From the NCBI RefSeq assembly GCF_000276665.1, contig NW_004955402.1:3939760-4003759 (forward strand): 64,000 bases of DNA, given 5' to 3'. The DNA is from Chinchilla lanigera. Its lineage: Eukaryota > Chordata > Mammalia > Rodentia > Chinchillidae. Shown here piece after piece: positions 1 through 12,990 of the stretch. Position numbers and translations under genes: made by a program. The first letter of the stretch is position 1. Each line of letters starts with the position of its first letter. The notes under the pieces are model-generated. The model saw only the letters and a program-made list of their open reading frames with translations, made no database searches and was not told the origin of the DNA.

Positions 1-118
1 ATTAACCCTCATACTGTCAGACTGTGTGACACTGGGCAAGTCACTTAATCTCTCTGTGCTTCAGTTTTCTGTCTGTAAAATGCTGCTAATAATTATACCA
101 ATTTACAGAGTTGTAAAC
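1..118 (+). repeat. MIR SINE, 3' part, cut by window edge
   Basis: The stretch with ACACTGGGCAAGTCACTTAA, then a TCTCTGTGCTTCAG-like run and a TGTAAAATG block, is the classic MIR core in sense orientation. It is diverged, as expected for a pan-mammalian fossil, and its left end lies outside the window. Confidence 0.85.
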
Positions 119-184
119 GGCTCCTTTCACACCACTAGTGATGTACTTATTGATTTTGGGTCATCCTATAGCAGAACTTATGAT

Positions 185-620
185 GCACCTTGCTGTGTCT
201 GAACACAATTTATCCCCTGAAGGGACATGTGCTAGAAGCATGGTCCCCACCATAATGGTCTTAAGAGGTGATGGCATCTTTAATAGGTGGGACTAGTGGA
301 GGTGATTGGGTCACACCGCCTTTATGAAGGGATCAGTGCCAGTCTCACAGGAGTGTACTGGGCCCTGAAAGAGTGAGCTGTTAGAAGAGTATGCCTGGCC
401 ACTCTGTAGTCTCTTGTTCTTCCTGTCAAGTGACCTTTCTCTGTCACACACTCCTTCCATCAGATACTGCCTGCCGTGGGGCCTTCTCCCACAGCCGACA
501 TTGACGGCATGCTTTTGGACCTCCAGAGCTGTGAGCTGTGTAAACCACTTTTCTTTATAACATTCATGGTCTCAGTGCTTTGTTACACTAATGCACAATG
601 GACTAAGACAAGCTCTCATA
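185..620 (+). mobile_element. MaLR (ERVL-type) solo LTR
   Basis: The order of motifs matches MaLR LTRs read in sense: a GGTCCCCACC segment, GGTGGGACTAGTGGAGGTGATTGGG-type sequence, a CTTCTCCCACAG segment, CTGTGAGCTGTGTAAACC near the polyadenylation region, and an end close to CAATGGACTAAGACA. No internal region follows, so it is probably a solo LTR. The left boundary is approximate. The subfamily cannot be assigned by eye. Confidence 0.75.
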
Positions 621-2040
621 TTTAGTTTTACCAAATGGGTCTGGATGTTCACACTTTACAAAGAGGTCCTATTTTTATAAAAATGTTTTTCTGATTAGGA
701 CCTTTATCTCTTTGCAATTTTAGGTAAATATGCTTGAGTAGGTTGATATTCTCTAAAAATTCCCTATGTAGTCTTAGGGACAGCAGCCGCAGGATCCTAT
801 GAGGCAATCTCCAGATAGCAGAAAACATGATCTTGCAGCTGCCTCTGAACCTGTGTTCCTGGCAACAGCGGGTTACAGCAGTGCTCTGCTGGACCATCGC
901 TGCCCCATCCAGCCCTCTGAGGATGCTGTCTACTCTTCAGAGGATGACTCAGTCGGTGACCTCCTGCCCTGAGTCCCTCTGTGGCACAGGTCACCTGGCG
1001 CCCTTTCCATCCTTCCCTCCTGCCTACACAAAGCAGACTTCTTCCCAGAATAGCCTGTCTGCCCTATCCCTTCCGGAGGGACCGGCTGGGCAGGCAATTT
1101 CCTGTCCAGACCTCAGGCCCCGTCCCCATGACCACCGGTGCTGGTGGTGGCACCAGCAGAGACTGTAACCTGCTCACGCTGCATCAGCGGGAGCTTTCAG
1201 GCTGGCTAATCATGTACGGAAAAATGAGAAAGGAGAAAGCTAATTTCTGAAGATTTGATTAGAGCCCTCGGGCAACTGCACCAGTCACTTCAGTTCTTTT
1301 GTTTCAGTGCCTTAGAAGTCCTAGAAGAAAATGCTTTCTGCCAACTTTTCAGGGCTGGCAAGTTTTGGGAGATGGGCTGCCTCTCTCGCAGAGTGGGAAA
1401 TGCTACCTCGCTGTTTGAATCACAGTCAGTTCAAAGGCACAGGCGCGGGCTCCCCACGCAGCTGCAGCTTTCCACGTGGGGGTTCATTACAGGAGACGGC
1501 AGCTGGCTGTGTGTCCCTCTTTCTGCCCAGAGGCTTTGAACTAACATTTCCTATTAGCTCTTGTGCTTTTGCAGGAGACAACTGTTGTTCACAGAACATA
1601 GTTTGGAGGTTAGTCAGATTTTCCAAAACTCGGGGTAGAAATTATGGGCCTCTATCATGTTCCCATGGATTCTTATTTCTTTTTTATTTCACTGTCTTTA
1701 AAATAAGTCCTTTGAAGTCAATAGGTATGTTCCTTAAAGCTCGGCTTGACTAATATTATTAAGAAACATTATGCTAACAATGTCATTTCTATTTCAGATT
1801 AAATTATTGCAACAATGGTGTCCCAGGCCTTGTGATCTGTAATAAGGTTGGCTTTCCAGGAGAATATGAAAAAAACAGATTCAATGCTTACATCAAAGAA
1901 AAGATCATCTTTACTTTCTCTTCATCTTCCATAGTTTAAGGTTTCCAAATGTTGCAGCTGGAATTGATGACTTCGAGACAGGCATTACTGTCAAGATGGG
2001 ACAAGCCACCAAGGAAAACATTCAAACTTATCTGAGTATA
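621..2040. other. unique non-coding stretch
   Basis: No repeat or gene recognised. Several 60-140 codon frames on both strands overlap each other around 800-1750, have no splice context or family motif, and look like chance frames in a moderately GC-rich segment. Confidence 0.5.
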
Positions 2041-2044
2041 TTTT

Positions 2045-2290
2045 TAGGCTAACATTTACTGGATTCTTGCCGGGAACAAAGCTCTGTGCTACAGCATTAA
2101 AACTGTGAAGAGCATGCATGCCTGTTGTACCCACTTTAGAGATGAGGAAAGTAAGACTTAAAGCCAGGCTGAGATATTATAGGATTAGGCATGATATTGA
2201 GGTCACAGTCACTCAGCTAGTAGTAGCTGGTAGAGCTGCAATCTTCATGCACATATTCTAATTCCCAGAGCCTTCCTTCCTGATACCTTT
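2045..2290 (-). repeat. MIR SINE, antisense
   Basis: The CCCACTTTAGAGATGAGGAA segment, followed by an AGGTCACAGTCACTCAGCTAG segment and a GGTAGAGCTGCAAT segment, is the antisense MIR core. The preceding ACATTTACTGGATTCTTGCC stretch corresponds to the MIR tail side. Diverged and old. Confidence 0.75.
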
Positions 2291-2480
2291 CTGTATTTTC
2301 CATCTTAATCTCTGTCGCTTTTATTACCAAAAATTCCTCCTCAAGTCATTGTCCAAGTTGTCACCCTCTAGCCCCACACTCTGCTGATCTCATTTATACG
2401 ATTTAAACAGCTTAGCTAAACTCTACTCATCCTTCCAGGAGGGACAGAAGGTGTGACTGAAATTTATAGTGCATGTTTGA

Positions 2481-2969
2481 ATTTTTAAACATTTATCACG
2501 GTACAGGCACACTGCCATTAATCCGCCTCGGAATACTTCCCTTCACTCTGAGCAAATTTATCCCATTATTGTTTCCATTTTCTGCAGCAGTTCTGGAAGT
2601 CCTCCTTCATGAGTGTCTTTATGAAGTATGGTCAAAAAGCTGGTGGGTGCTGCTGCACAGGGCCAGCCAGCAGAAAGGTGGGCCCAAAAAAATGAGACAG
2701 TGCCTTCGTCACCTTATTCATCAGATATAGCACTGTGCAATTTCTGGCCCAAAGTCACAATGACCATGAAAGATAAAAGGTTTGAGTCTATTTAGAACAT
2801 TGAGGCAGCCAGATCTCAAAACTAATGACGCTCATAAAAAAAGGCTTCCAGGCTGCCTCAGAAAGTGGCAGCAATGATGGGATCAGTGTGTTTGAAGTGA
2901 GGGAGGGTGTTCTGAGGAACACTCATGACAATGTGTCTTTTACTGTAATTAACTCTTTTCTTTAAACAT
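2481..2969 (+). mobile_element. palindromic mariner-derived element, copy 1
   Basis: This 489-bp element has inverted arms at about 2481-2632 and 2830-2969. The right arm (ACACTCATGACAATGTGTCT, then TTTTACTGTAAT) pairs imperfectly with the left arm read in reverse. The right two thirds reads as a decayed C-terminal part of a mariner-type transposase: SPYSSDIALCNFWPKV, then KRFESI and NIEAA, with stops in between. It is dead, and the left arm seems to be an inverted copy of the 3' end rather than a normal 5' end. A second copy of the same length lies at 26857-27345. Confidence 0.7.
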
Positions 2970-5100
2970 GGACCAGATTTCCTATATTAGACTGAGGTAT
3001 CTGTAGGTAGCAGTGGGGGCTCGTGTAAAGAACTGCGGTTAAGGACATGCTACGTGCTAGCATACACCTGTGTTCCAAGTCCAGCTTCCTCACTCCCCAC
3101 CTTGAATACACCATTCAAGCTTTCCACGGCTCCTCTTCCTTCTGCGAAGACCAAGGTAACAGCAGTACTCAATTCTGCAAGTGCTCACAAGAATTACCTG
3201 TGAATTCCTGTGTCCTGCTAAGCACGTTTTCTGTCATGACTTCAGTAAGTAAGTGGGTTTCGTTTCTCCCCTGAAAGACCACACTGGTGGCAGGCAGTCC
3301 AGGAGGTGCAGGCGCGTCAGGAACCCTAAGGGCCTGCTCCTCTGACTTCTGCACCACCACTTCCTGCGGGTCAGCTCCATTCTCAGGGCTGCAGAAGTGA
3401 ATCCCCACTTTGCATTCCAGGTGGGAAGAAAGAGGAACAACGAGGCATGGGATGACTTCTTGTGGGCTTCTGTCTTTCGTCTAGGAAGGAAAGTGTTCCT
3501 AAGTGGTTTTCCCTCCAAGTCTCTAGCCAGCCTGATGTCACATGGGTGTTCCTGGCTGTGGCAGAGGCTGGGCAGGCCGCTGTTCAGGTCCCAGGCTCTC
3601 TGGTGCAGGGAGGTGGCAGGACGGGATGCGTGGACTCAGCCCCAGTGGCTCACATGCATCTTCTGGAACGACTGCTACTACCTGCACCATGGCCCTGCAC
3701 TTGTCCAGGGCTTCTCTCCCTGGGAGCTGGCACTTTGCGTGAGTTGTTTCTTCTTGACCTTCAGACCCCTCCTCAGAAAAGGATTCCCTAACCACCCCCA
3801 CTGATGACTGCCCCCTCCTCTTTCTTTCTTAGTACCTCTTATTCTTAATGGCCAGTTTATTTGGCCGTGATCTTTGTATTCTCTATAAATAGGGTCTTAC
3901 TGCTGCCCTTGGAACACTGCAGGGGCCCAGAGAGGTTAGCTGGGGTTAGGGTTAGTATTAGGAGGCCCCGGAGAGTGAGGAGGATGCCCTCTCTGACCCT
4001 TAGGGAGGGGGATGACAAGCTGGAAGTCATGACCAGGAGAACAGGAAGTGGGTGACCATCCTCCTCCTGCTGCAGGGAAGGGTTGGAAGGAAAAAGGAAG
4101 TGAAAGTAGTGTGAATGGTCAGGCATGAAGGCAGAGCTGCCCATGTTAGGATTGGCGGCTCATTCCCAGAGCACGGCCTGAGAGAAGGGCACACCTTCCA
4201 CAGAAACCCTGCGTTCAATGGCCACTGATCTGACCTAGTTGGCTACTATAATTTAAAGCTACACAGGAAAGGAGCTAGTGAGACTGTTGGATGAATGAAC
4301 GAATGACTTGGAAAGACACATTCAGTGTGGTGTGCATTTAGCACATTTTGATAGAACATTAATTTACCATATGTAATAGGTTGGGGTGACTGGGTCTTAC
4401 CACCATGTGGCTGCGATGTAAAATCCTGCTCCTCCAAAAGCTGAGGACTTTTCCAGACAGAAATGCTCTTTTTCTTTTTTGTACTCCCAGAGCCTCCTGC
4501 TGAGACACTTTTGGGTGCCAGTGATTGGTTAAATAAGGGGGTGATGATAAAAATACAGAATCAGGAAGAAACAAAGTATTCTAAGTCCCAAGGGTACCTG
4601 TATATTTCTTATTGCTCAGTGGAAAAGAGAGAAACCACCTGACGGGAAGGCTGGTGCTGCATCCTCACTTCTGTGGTCCAGGGCTGTTCTCCAGGACAGC
4701 AGAATAGCCATCAAGGTGAGGACACTCCTGAGGCAAGGATATCGGAAATAGGAGAATCAGGATTTAATCTTGAGAAGTAGGGCTTTGTGCCCAGATCACC
4801 TCTTGTGTCATATGCTTCATTCCCAGGGAATCTAGATTGATGTCTTAAAATCTTAATGCAATTTCTAAGATTCATTCTGTTTCCCTACCAATAGAATTAC
4901 CTGGACTTTAAAAGAATGGTTTGCTCAGTACAAACTTGGATCTTGTATTCCTGCCTAACACTCTTATTTTTATCCAATAAGATAGACATTTAGTCAGCAA
5001 CCACAATTGAGCACAGTGCTCTTCTGACCTGACGGTTCTGTGCATGTTCCAATCGCTTCGTGAGGCCACGTGGCTCTCAGGGACCCTGCAATCCCAGCCC
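2970..5100. other. unique non-coding stretch
   Basis: No repeat or gene recognised with confidence. Open frames of up to 135 codons around 3200-4150 overlap on both strands and show no family motif. Confidence 0.5.
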
Positions 5101-5104
5101 TAGC

Positions 5105-5170
5105 CCTTTGCTGGCAGTGTGATCTTAGGACACACACAAACCTCTCTGCACCTCAGTTCCTCTTAGGCCC
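5105..5170 (+). repeat. MIR fragment
   Basis: A GGCAGTGTGATCTTAGGACA segment followed by CCTCTCTGCACCTCAGTTCC matches the diverged sense MIR core. Short, boundaries approximate. Confidence 0.5.
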
Positions 5171-5374
5171 AAGGCCCAGCAACACAAAGAATTATACTGT
5201 CTGACTAAGAGGAGGGTGACTATCTGACTTACATGAGAAACAGGGGGATGAAATGAGACACACACAACCCTCTCTGTTTCAGGTGATGCCCCTTATTCTA
5301 TGTTATGTTTAGGACCAGAAATGTTTAGATGTCAGGTTTTTGCTTCTATTTTGGTTTTTTTTTTTCTTAGTTTT

Positions 5375-5525
5375 GGAATATATGCGTAGAACTCACCAGT
5401 TTAGCATTCCTATTCTGGAAAATTAAAAATCAGAAATGCTCCAAAATCTGAAAATTTTTCAACATCATGTGAGTGCCCCCAAAGTTGTAGATTTTTGATT
5501 TCTGGTTTTTGAATTAAGAATATTC
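5375..5525. repeat. short ancient DNA-transposon-like fragment
   Basis: AGAAATGCTCCAAAATCTGA at the left and an inverted counterpart of the GATTTTTGATTTCTGG kind at the right resemble the ends of the pogo/Tigger-like fossil seen near 54450-54815. Family is uncertain. Confidence 0.4.
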
Positions 5526-6154
5526 AATTTGAAATGTAAAATGTTATATTAATGAAAATTTTTTTATCTTATTACCAGTATGATAAGCCTATATTTCATC
5601 CCTCTTAACAGGAAAAGATATTGAAAGCAAGAAGGTCCTATAATTTACCTTTGGGTTAAAAATGGCAGATTGAACCCATGTTTTTACACCTGCTTCTTCC
5701 TCAAAGCCCAAATTAATGACAATAAAGGAATATGTGGGGGGAATACAACTAAGCCACAAAAGGAAAGAATGGGAGAGGAGGCGATACTAACAAAATTGTG
5801 AATATCACACCCTCCACAATTCAGTCACTTCCTAAAGCCCCACCTATGAAAGCATGAGGGTTTGGGGAGGCACCTAGACATAAACCATAACATACATCAC
5901 ATCTCCATTTTGCATAGCATTTGGTTGGCATACTGATGTCGACAACAGTTACCTGACAAAAAGTATGACAGAACTCTTTTGACAAGACAGAAAAACAGAT
6001 GTGTGGAATCTGTGCTGTGTAGGGTGCTAGGAAAAAGGATGGAGTTCTTGTCTTCCAAAGGGTCGGTCAATGGCAAAGTCTTAGATTGACAAAATAAGCA
6101 TAGTAGTTATGGAGAAATGGCCAAGAGTGTTGAAAGTGATTCTAAGAATGGGCA

Positions 6155-6171
6155 GTGTGTGTGCGTGTGTT

Positions 6172-6213
<42 letters not shown>
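6155..6213 (+). repeat. (TG)n microsatellite
   Basis: About 59 bp of nearly pure TG dinucleotide with a few C and T interruptions in its left third. The pure right part of roughly 17 units is long enough to be length-variable. The open frame on the opposite strand with TH repeats is an artefact of this tract. Confidence 0.95.
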
Positions 6214-6394
6214 TGAGTTGTTGTCAGTGCATTCATTAAGAAAAATTTTAGGTCCATAACTTCAATACAACTAAATTTCTTAGAAAGTGAAGAAATTGCC
6301 AAAAGTAGATTTTTGGCACAAGGAAAAAAATGATAGCTTCTCACCTCTATTTTTTTTGTTGTTGTTGTTCACGAGAGTATGCAACTTGTGCCAT

Positions 6395-6918
6395 TTTTAG
6401 GTATGCAAAATACTCAATCTACAGACATGGCCAAAACCATACATAAAAATAGATACCCTTCCACACTTTGCAGCAACCAGCCGAGACGGCCAAGCCACCA
6501 CCCAGGGTCACCAGCCTGCTCAGTCAGACTTGTGGGAAACCAGACTGCACCTTCTAACAACCAGCAGAGGAAATCAAACAGTTCTAGCTGGAACATTTAG
6601 CCCCCAAAGGCCAGAACTTGAATAATGAACAATAACTTCCCTAATTTTTGCTTCTGCTTCCAACACAGGACCAATCTACAAAGCCAGGTCTACCCCTTTA
6701 ACCAATAGTGTGTCATGCCCTGCTTCTCAGTAATCACCCTACCCCTGTGCCAGCAGCTGCCAATCCGAACAGCCATCCTTTCTGCAGTACACAGCTTTTT
6801 CACTCCTCGGCCTTCATTTGACCAAATAGAAGTGATGGCAGCTGCTTCCCTTACCGTAGCAAGTGCTGAATAAATCTCCTTTACTTGCTCTTCTTTGGTT
6901 GGTTTTATTTCCACACAC
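6395..6918 (+). mobile_element. probable ERV solo LTR
   Basis: A sense-strand AATAAA sits at about 6870 (GCTGAATAAATCTCC), followed by a short CT-rich R/U5-like stretch ending TTTTATTTCCACACA. The upstream 450 bp is C/A-rich like a U3 region, with CCAAT-type motifs (ACCAATAGTG at about 6700). No target duplication was identified, so the ends are approximate and the class (ERV1 or ERVL) is unknown. Confidence 0.5.
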
Positions 6919-7029
6919 TATTTTGAGGCATGGCAAATTTTCAAAGAGTGAAAAGCACTTTATTTGTTGAGGATAGATGCCTGCCAAGCCAACAATCCAG
7001 GTTCAATAAGATGTAACAATTTCTGAAGA

Positions 7030-7113
7030 GCCGGGAATATAGCTCAGAAGCAGAGCACCTGCCTACCATGCATGAGGCCTTGGGGTCAATCCCAGCACTG
7101 CAAAAAAAAAAAA
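7030..7113 (+). mobile_element. ID SINE
   Basis: tRNA-derived head with A-box-like TATAGCTCAGAAGC and B-box-like GGGTCAATCCC, then CCAGCACTGC and a 12-base A tail. More diverged from the young ID copies at 12991 and 16597, so it is an older subfamily or a decayed copy. Confidence 0.85.
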
Positions 7114-10100
7114 CAATCCAAAAACACCAAACTTACATTTATTCACTTACATATTATAGTCCATTTTCATTTGCAAAGCACTGCCCTCGATGTTACAGAA
7201 GACACAATTACAAAACCGGATTTAATAATTTAAATTTGTCAAATCACATAATCAAAGTTATCCAAGTTTAGATAACTCAACTAAAGCTATATTCATACTC
7301 TTAAGAACATGAACATAATTTTTAAAAGCCAGTTACCATAAATGGAGAGGAAGTTATCCTTTTATATGTTTTTATTTTACATTGTCTCTCAAATTGCCCA
7401 ATTTACATTTTCATACCTAATTGTCCTAATATATGTCTAAAGTATGTGTTTTCGTCCCTCAGAATCTTCTCTTGTGTTTACTACCATGACTACAAATGTT
7501 AAAAGTATTTCATTTAGTCACATTTTCCTCTTTGTGCTTTAGAACTGACTTGCAGATGTCCTACGAAGGGGCACATATATGATTATGGAAATTATTCTAT
7601 TGAAAATAACTAGTTTTTATAATGATGTAAATCTGAGAAAGCAAAGGGAAATTGCAGTTGGAGAAACAGATGTACTCAATAAAAAGCTACTGCGTGCACA
7701 TGGTGAACTAGTCTTTAGCAAGATTCAAATAATACAATCAGTAGGAATTTGACTGGTTTGTGGGGTTGTCAAAGGCTTGTGGGGTGTTTGAATAATAGCT
7801 GGAAATTTGTTGTGGACACGAGGCTATTAAGTGTGCCTCCTGCTGCATTCAATGTGGTCATAAAAACTATTATTAAATAACAGATTTTATAGTAACTGTT
7901 AAAATTATTTGGCCAAAGTATAAATTAAAGTTTATAATAGGTGCAAATATATATCTTAAAATGTATAATACTAATTTAGGTTTCTGTCGCATTTTAAAAT
8001 AACCACTCTGACGAAAGAACAGTAGTTATCAAAATAAGGGCAAATTACTAAGGCTACCAGGAAGCCTTCTCAAAAGCCTGAGACAGTAAGAGTGACTCTG
8101 TAGATAAAGAATCTCGCCGTTTGCAGGGGTTTCTACCTCCCGCCAGCAGCAATGCGGGAGCCATGCGTGCAGTCCAAGAGCAGGCTAAAGGGCACAAATG
8201 ATGGTCAGAGTCACCTGAGCCTTCTCGGTCACAAGCAAGGGGGAGAAGGGTCTGCCGACCCCTGAGACCTTGAAAGGGAGAACTGGAACTACACTGGTTC
8301 TTCTGTCCTGCTTTGGTTTCTACCTGCAGCCTTTCTTCTCTGGCAGTCCCTGCAGTGAACCTTGCCAGTTTACCCATGCAGTCTTGGTATTTCTGGTGTC
8401 AGCTGAACATGCACTTGTATTATATATTTGGGCATCACTTAAAGACAGGACGTGATCTGAGAGACGTGTTGTCGGACAATTTTGTCACTGTGCAGGCATC
8501 ATAGTATATGTAGACCAACTAAGATGGCTGTGACATCACTAGGCCGTTTAATCTTATGTGACCACTGTCATACATGTGCCTTGTTGCTGAGGGAAATGTC
8601 CTTAGGCAGTGTGTGATTGTATACACACGTATACACACATACACTCATACCTTGGGAAAAAAATTAGGAGCACAAAATGAGTTGGCAAAAAAAAACACCT
8701 CAAAACAACAACAACAAAAATGAGTTGGAAGCCACTCTGGAGTTCATAAAATCTCATTTCTAAAACTAACTGTCTGGGCATCAGTGTCAGCTGGAGATGG
8801 CTCACCGAGTGGGAGCAGGGGTATTCTAAAGTCTCCTCCCTAACCGCAGAGTCTGCATTTCTGAGGCAGGGCCTGGGACTCAGGAGGATTACAATTTTAT
8901 AAACACATCCTCCACTGCATGTGGGATTCTCATCTTTATCCTAAGCTGTCCTGTCTGTCCTGGCCATCTTGGGGCCGTGGCTTCCCATCCTGCCTCGGCT
9001 GAGCCCTGACCTTTGTGCAGATGTCTTCTTGGTTCTCACAGAACACCGGGGCTGCAGCTGGTCCCTGGTCGCTGCTGGTCTACCCAACTGCCAAGACCCA
9101 GGTAACTGTGCGCAACTTTGCCACATCTTTGTCTCATGTTGATCAAATGCTAATGGTTCCTTTTGCCCTTCAAAAGGTACTGGTACCAGTTTCCCTATCC
9201 TGAGCTGTGAAGTTGAACACTAACCTAGCATAGAAGGCATTTAAGTAAGGCTGCTCTTACTGGATTTAAATTCAAGATCCAAGTTGTCCAGTTCGTTTTG
9301 GAGTCTATCACTCAGTATATTAGTATCCCTTTCTCCAAGCTCATGTCATACTTAGTTTTGATAAACAAGCTACCTCTGGACTTATTGAAGTTGTTACTAA
9401 ACACACTCAATGAAAGCAAGCTGAGTTAGAGGTCCTAAAGACCTCCCTCTAGATATACCTGTGTTGCCACTCCCTTCAATCTGGTTTTTACCTGGCCACA
9501 GACACATCCAACTATTCAGCACAGATTTCTTCATCTTTGTAGAAACCTCATGAAAATGTTTAAAAATCTATCTTCTTACGATCAAATCTTGAAGCCTACA
9601 GTGTTACCAATTACCTCAAATCTCTGGGCTTTCACACATGTCTTACTTCATGCATTTAGAAATTGCATCCAAAATTTAGCCAGACATAGATGCACTCCCC
9701 ACTTAAAATCTTCTCAGTTTTCTCCGGAAGCATCTTTTCCAATGTGAAATTCCTTATGATTCCTTTTTCTAAACTTCCATCAACATACACTGCCTCCTTT
9801 CATGACAAATTCTAGGTGGTCCAATGGCCACAGTGTCTGACATTAATTCACCGAAGTGCCACATTTCTATTGCTTTGGCACATTTCAATTAGGAAACTTT
9901 TGAAGTGAGAAAGAAAAAGAAATAGAGTGGAAATCAGGTGGTGCTAAAAGAAAAACAACATGAAAGGCCAGGATCAGAAATAGCCCTGGACAATGAAAAA
10001 AGGGAAAAAGCTTAACAAGAATCCTCAGGAACAACTTGACTTTGCCTTAGACTCAAAGTAAATGTTCGTGAGATGTACACAAGAGTATTTCAGTGCACTG

Positions 10101-11550
10101 GGTTTAAGTAGCAATTTTCCAGAGTCCCTAAGATGATGAGGGGACCCAATGTGAGGTGCTTTACCAGAAGCTATATCCTAGTCATGGAGAAGTAATTTAT
10201 TCTAGTCCTTCTGTCAGCAAAAAGAAAAAAAAATTCAGGCTTAAGCAAAAAGGGAATTGGTTGGGCTGAAGTAATTTATGATCAAGAAGGAAAAAGAAAT
10301 CTGTGCTAATTTTGCTGTCACAAAGGTACCCCCACACGTAAGGGGAGATGACTTTATTATGATCATGCATATTATTCCAAAGGTAAATGTACCGTGTCAC
10401 TGGGACAGGTTAATTTTTGGTATTTACTTCCTAATATTATTTCCAGTTATGTCTAAAACCACTATTAACGATGTCTGTTGCAGTAAGAGTGAGGCCAGAG
10501 CAAACCCAGGGACATCTGTAGCTCTTTGTCCACCTCTCCTTGGAGTATAACCGGGCAGCCTGTGGAGCCTGAGTGCCTCTGCCTCCAACCTCTCCCTGGT
10601 TCTGGCTGAGCTACATTTTCCAAATGTCAGTTTCGTCACATGTGAAATACAAATAAATAGTTCAGAAGCCTTTGGGATTGTCTGAAAAATACATGTGAAA
10701 ACCTTTGACAGGAAGCACAATAAAGATGCAAATAATCGTCCATGGTGAACCCATAATCCAGAGAACACGGTTTAGCCCATCTTCCCACCCTGAAGGAGCC
10801 CATCTCCCCACCTGCGCTTCCAACGTGGACTTTAACTCAGCGACCTGCCGTGGTATCTGCTTGGCTCGGCGTGCTGGTGCGCAGGGCCCTGACGTAGCAC
10901 ACGTGTGGAATGTTCTGGCAAGTTCTCCCCAGCTTTGAACCTTTGTAAAATTTAATCAAGATCCATCCATGTCCCTGCTTGGTATGGTTTAAAGATACAG
11001 CAGCCATCAAGCATTCATGCAGCAAAGTTCAGAGAGGAGACTAGAGAAGGGAGCAGCTTGTGGACTGTTTCACGAATGGGATCCAGATTTGGTGACATTA
11101 TTGGGTGGTGGGGAACAGGTCACAGGAGTGTGACCTGGGGGACCACATGGGCCCCCGGCACCTTCCTCTTTTCCCTTTTCCCTTCTCTGCTTCCCGCAGC
11201 TGTGGGTGAGCAGCTTCCCACTGCCACACCCTCCCACCGTGCTGTTCTGCCTCACCACAAGTCTCCTGAGACTGAACCAGTTGGCTGTGGGTCAAAATCT
11301 CTGGAAACCATGAACCACGATAAACCTTCTCTTCTCTAAGTTCTTTTTCTCTAAGTTGTGTTTGGTCAAGGGAATGAAGATCTGACTAGCATAGTGCTGA
11401 ACCATGTAGGGATAGGTCTGTTTACTTATTCCAAAAAATGTTTCCGTGCTAGTAAAATATCCTTGATAGGCCCAGACAGCACAGCCCATGTCCCTCGCCT
11501 GAAATGGCTCGCGTGCCTTTGTTGTGAAGCTGTCAGATGTGATTTGGAAG
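7114..11550. other. unique AT-rich stretch
   Basis: No gene or repeat recognised apart from minor simple sequence (TACACA-rich at 8628-8650, CAA-rich at 8700-8720). Frames of about 60-115 codons on both strands lack family motifs and convincing splice context. Confidence 0.5.
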
Positions 11551-11551
11551 G

Positions 11552-11650
11552 TTCAAATTAATTAGAGATATTAGCTCCCCTTGTTGACTTTCAAATTAAT
11601 TGGAGATATTAGCTCCCCTTGTTCATATTAGCTCCTCATTGTTGACTTTC
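11552..11650 (+). repeat. 38-bp tandem repeat, about 2.6 units
   Basis: The unit beginning TTCAAATTAATTAGAGATAT and containing TTAGCTCCCCTTGTTGACT occurs at 11552-11589 and again from 11590. A shortened third unit holds TATTAGCTCCTCATTGTTGA before TTCAAAAAGC. Confidence 0.9.
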
Positions 11651-12990
11651 AAAAAGCCTAGTAGACAAACAAGGCCCAATTTCCCTTTACGGCAATTTGC
11701 TGAAGGAAAGAGGAACATGGGTGCAGTTTGATCCACAGGGAGGAGGATTCCCTGATTGCTTCCAGCACATTAGCTGGGGCTCCCACGAGCCAGGGCCACT
11801 GAGCCTCCCCTGGACTGCTTGGAGATGCCTCAGTGGCTCCAGGCCCCCTGGGGCCTTTGGGAAACCCACAGCCTAGTTAGACAGGTTCTGAGGGTTCGTA
11901 TTACTCTGTCTTTGCCCAGGAAATATGAGAAGTCCATGGCAAGGCCTTCATAAGCAGGACTTTGTTATTTAATGGTATCTGCTTTCTATTCAGGGCACTT
12001 GTCCTTCCAAACATTGTAAACCACATCTAAAATAAATTTTAACTAGGCTTTAGAGACACAGCGAGGTAGAGAGATGAAATACAGAGAGATGACTTTTATA
12101 GATATAATTTAAATGTTTACTAAAATTTACATAAAAGAAACCTACTATTTAATGAGGAATTTTACCCACTTTGGATCTATAATTTATAACTTGTTGAATA
12201 TCACAAGAACTCACCCTTCCTACATAAATACCCTGCATTCTGGAAGTAGATGTGCCAAAACACCAAATCATAAAACTGGTCATATTATGAATAATGTTTC
12301 ATTTCCTCTCTATTCCTGGGCAAATTTCCTAAAATTCTATATTTAACAAATGTCATATTCATAGTAGAAATATTATTATTAATATTCTTGAAAAGAAAGA
12401 ACTTTTAGAAAGTAATAACGTGACTATGCATCACAGTGTTTGTGTTTGGTAGGGTTAGCCTGGAAATATGTCTAACAACAGCAAATTGTTTAATTAACAT
12501 TTCATATCCATTCAGTAAAATGCAATTGCCCCTTACTTTAATAAGCATCTGCAGTTCAGAGGAAGGCAGGAAACCCAACTTTAAAAATTTATAACAGTTT
12601 TCCAAATTATGTTTTTCTTCCATATGTGGCCAGCTAGCTATCCTTTTATCTCAAGCCTAGTCTTCACCCAAAACAGTTGTATTCTTATGTCCAAAGGGAA
12701 AACTTCCATAATGAGAAGCAAGAATGATGTTAATTAAAAGACCACTGAGTTGTTTTTTCACTTGGCCCTGCTGGGGTCTGATATTCCTACCAACAATCAC
12801 CTTGAGGTTTCAGCAAACGGTCCTTTCCATGGTGTAGAATTCCACGGTGGAGGTGGGAATATTCCAAACACAACCGTACCTGTGGGAAATCACAAAGGAG
12901 TGTGGCTGTAAGAAGGTAGACCGTTCACAGTCATTCCTAGAATTAAAGTTGTATTAAATGTACCAATGGCATCAAAATTTAATGACTGTA
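11651..12990. other. unique AT-rich stretch
   Basis: No gene or repeat recognised. The AT content rises sharply from about 12040 to 12620. Confidence 0.5.

Noticed and set aside
6081..6344. 87-codon frame with TH repeats
   Set aside because: It is a by-product of the TG microsatellite.
9005..9110. Possible coding exon between CAG and GTAACT
   Set aside because: Splice-like borders are present, but the short frame matches nothing known to me and there are no neighbouring exons.
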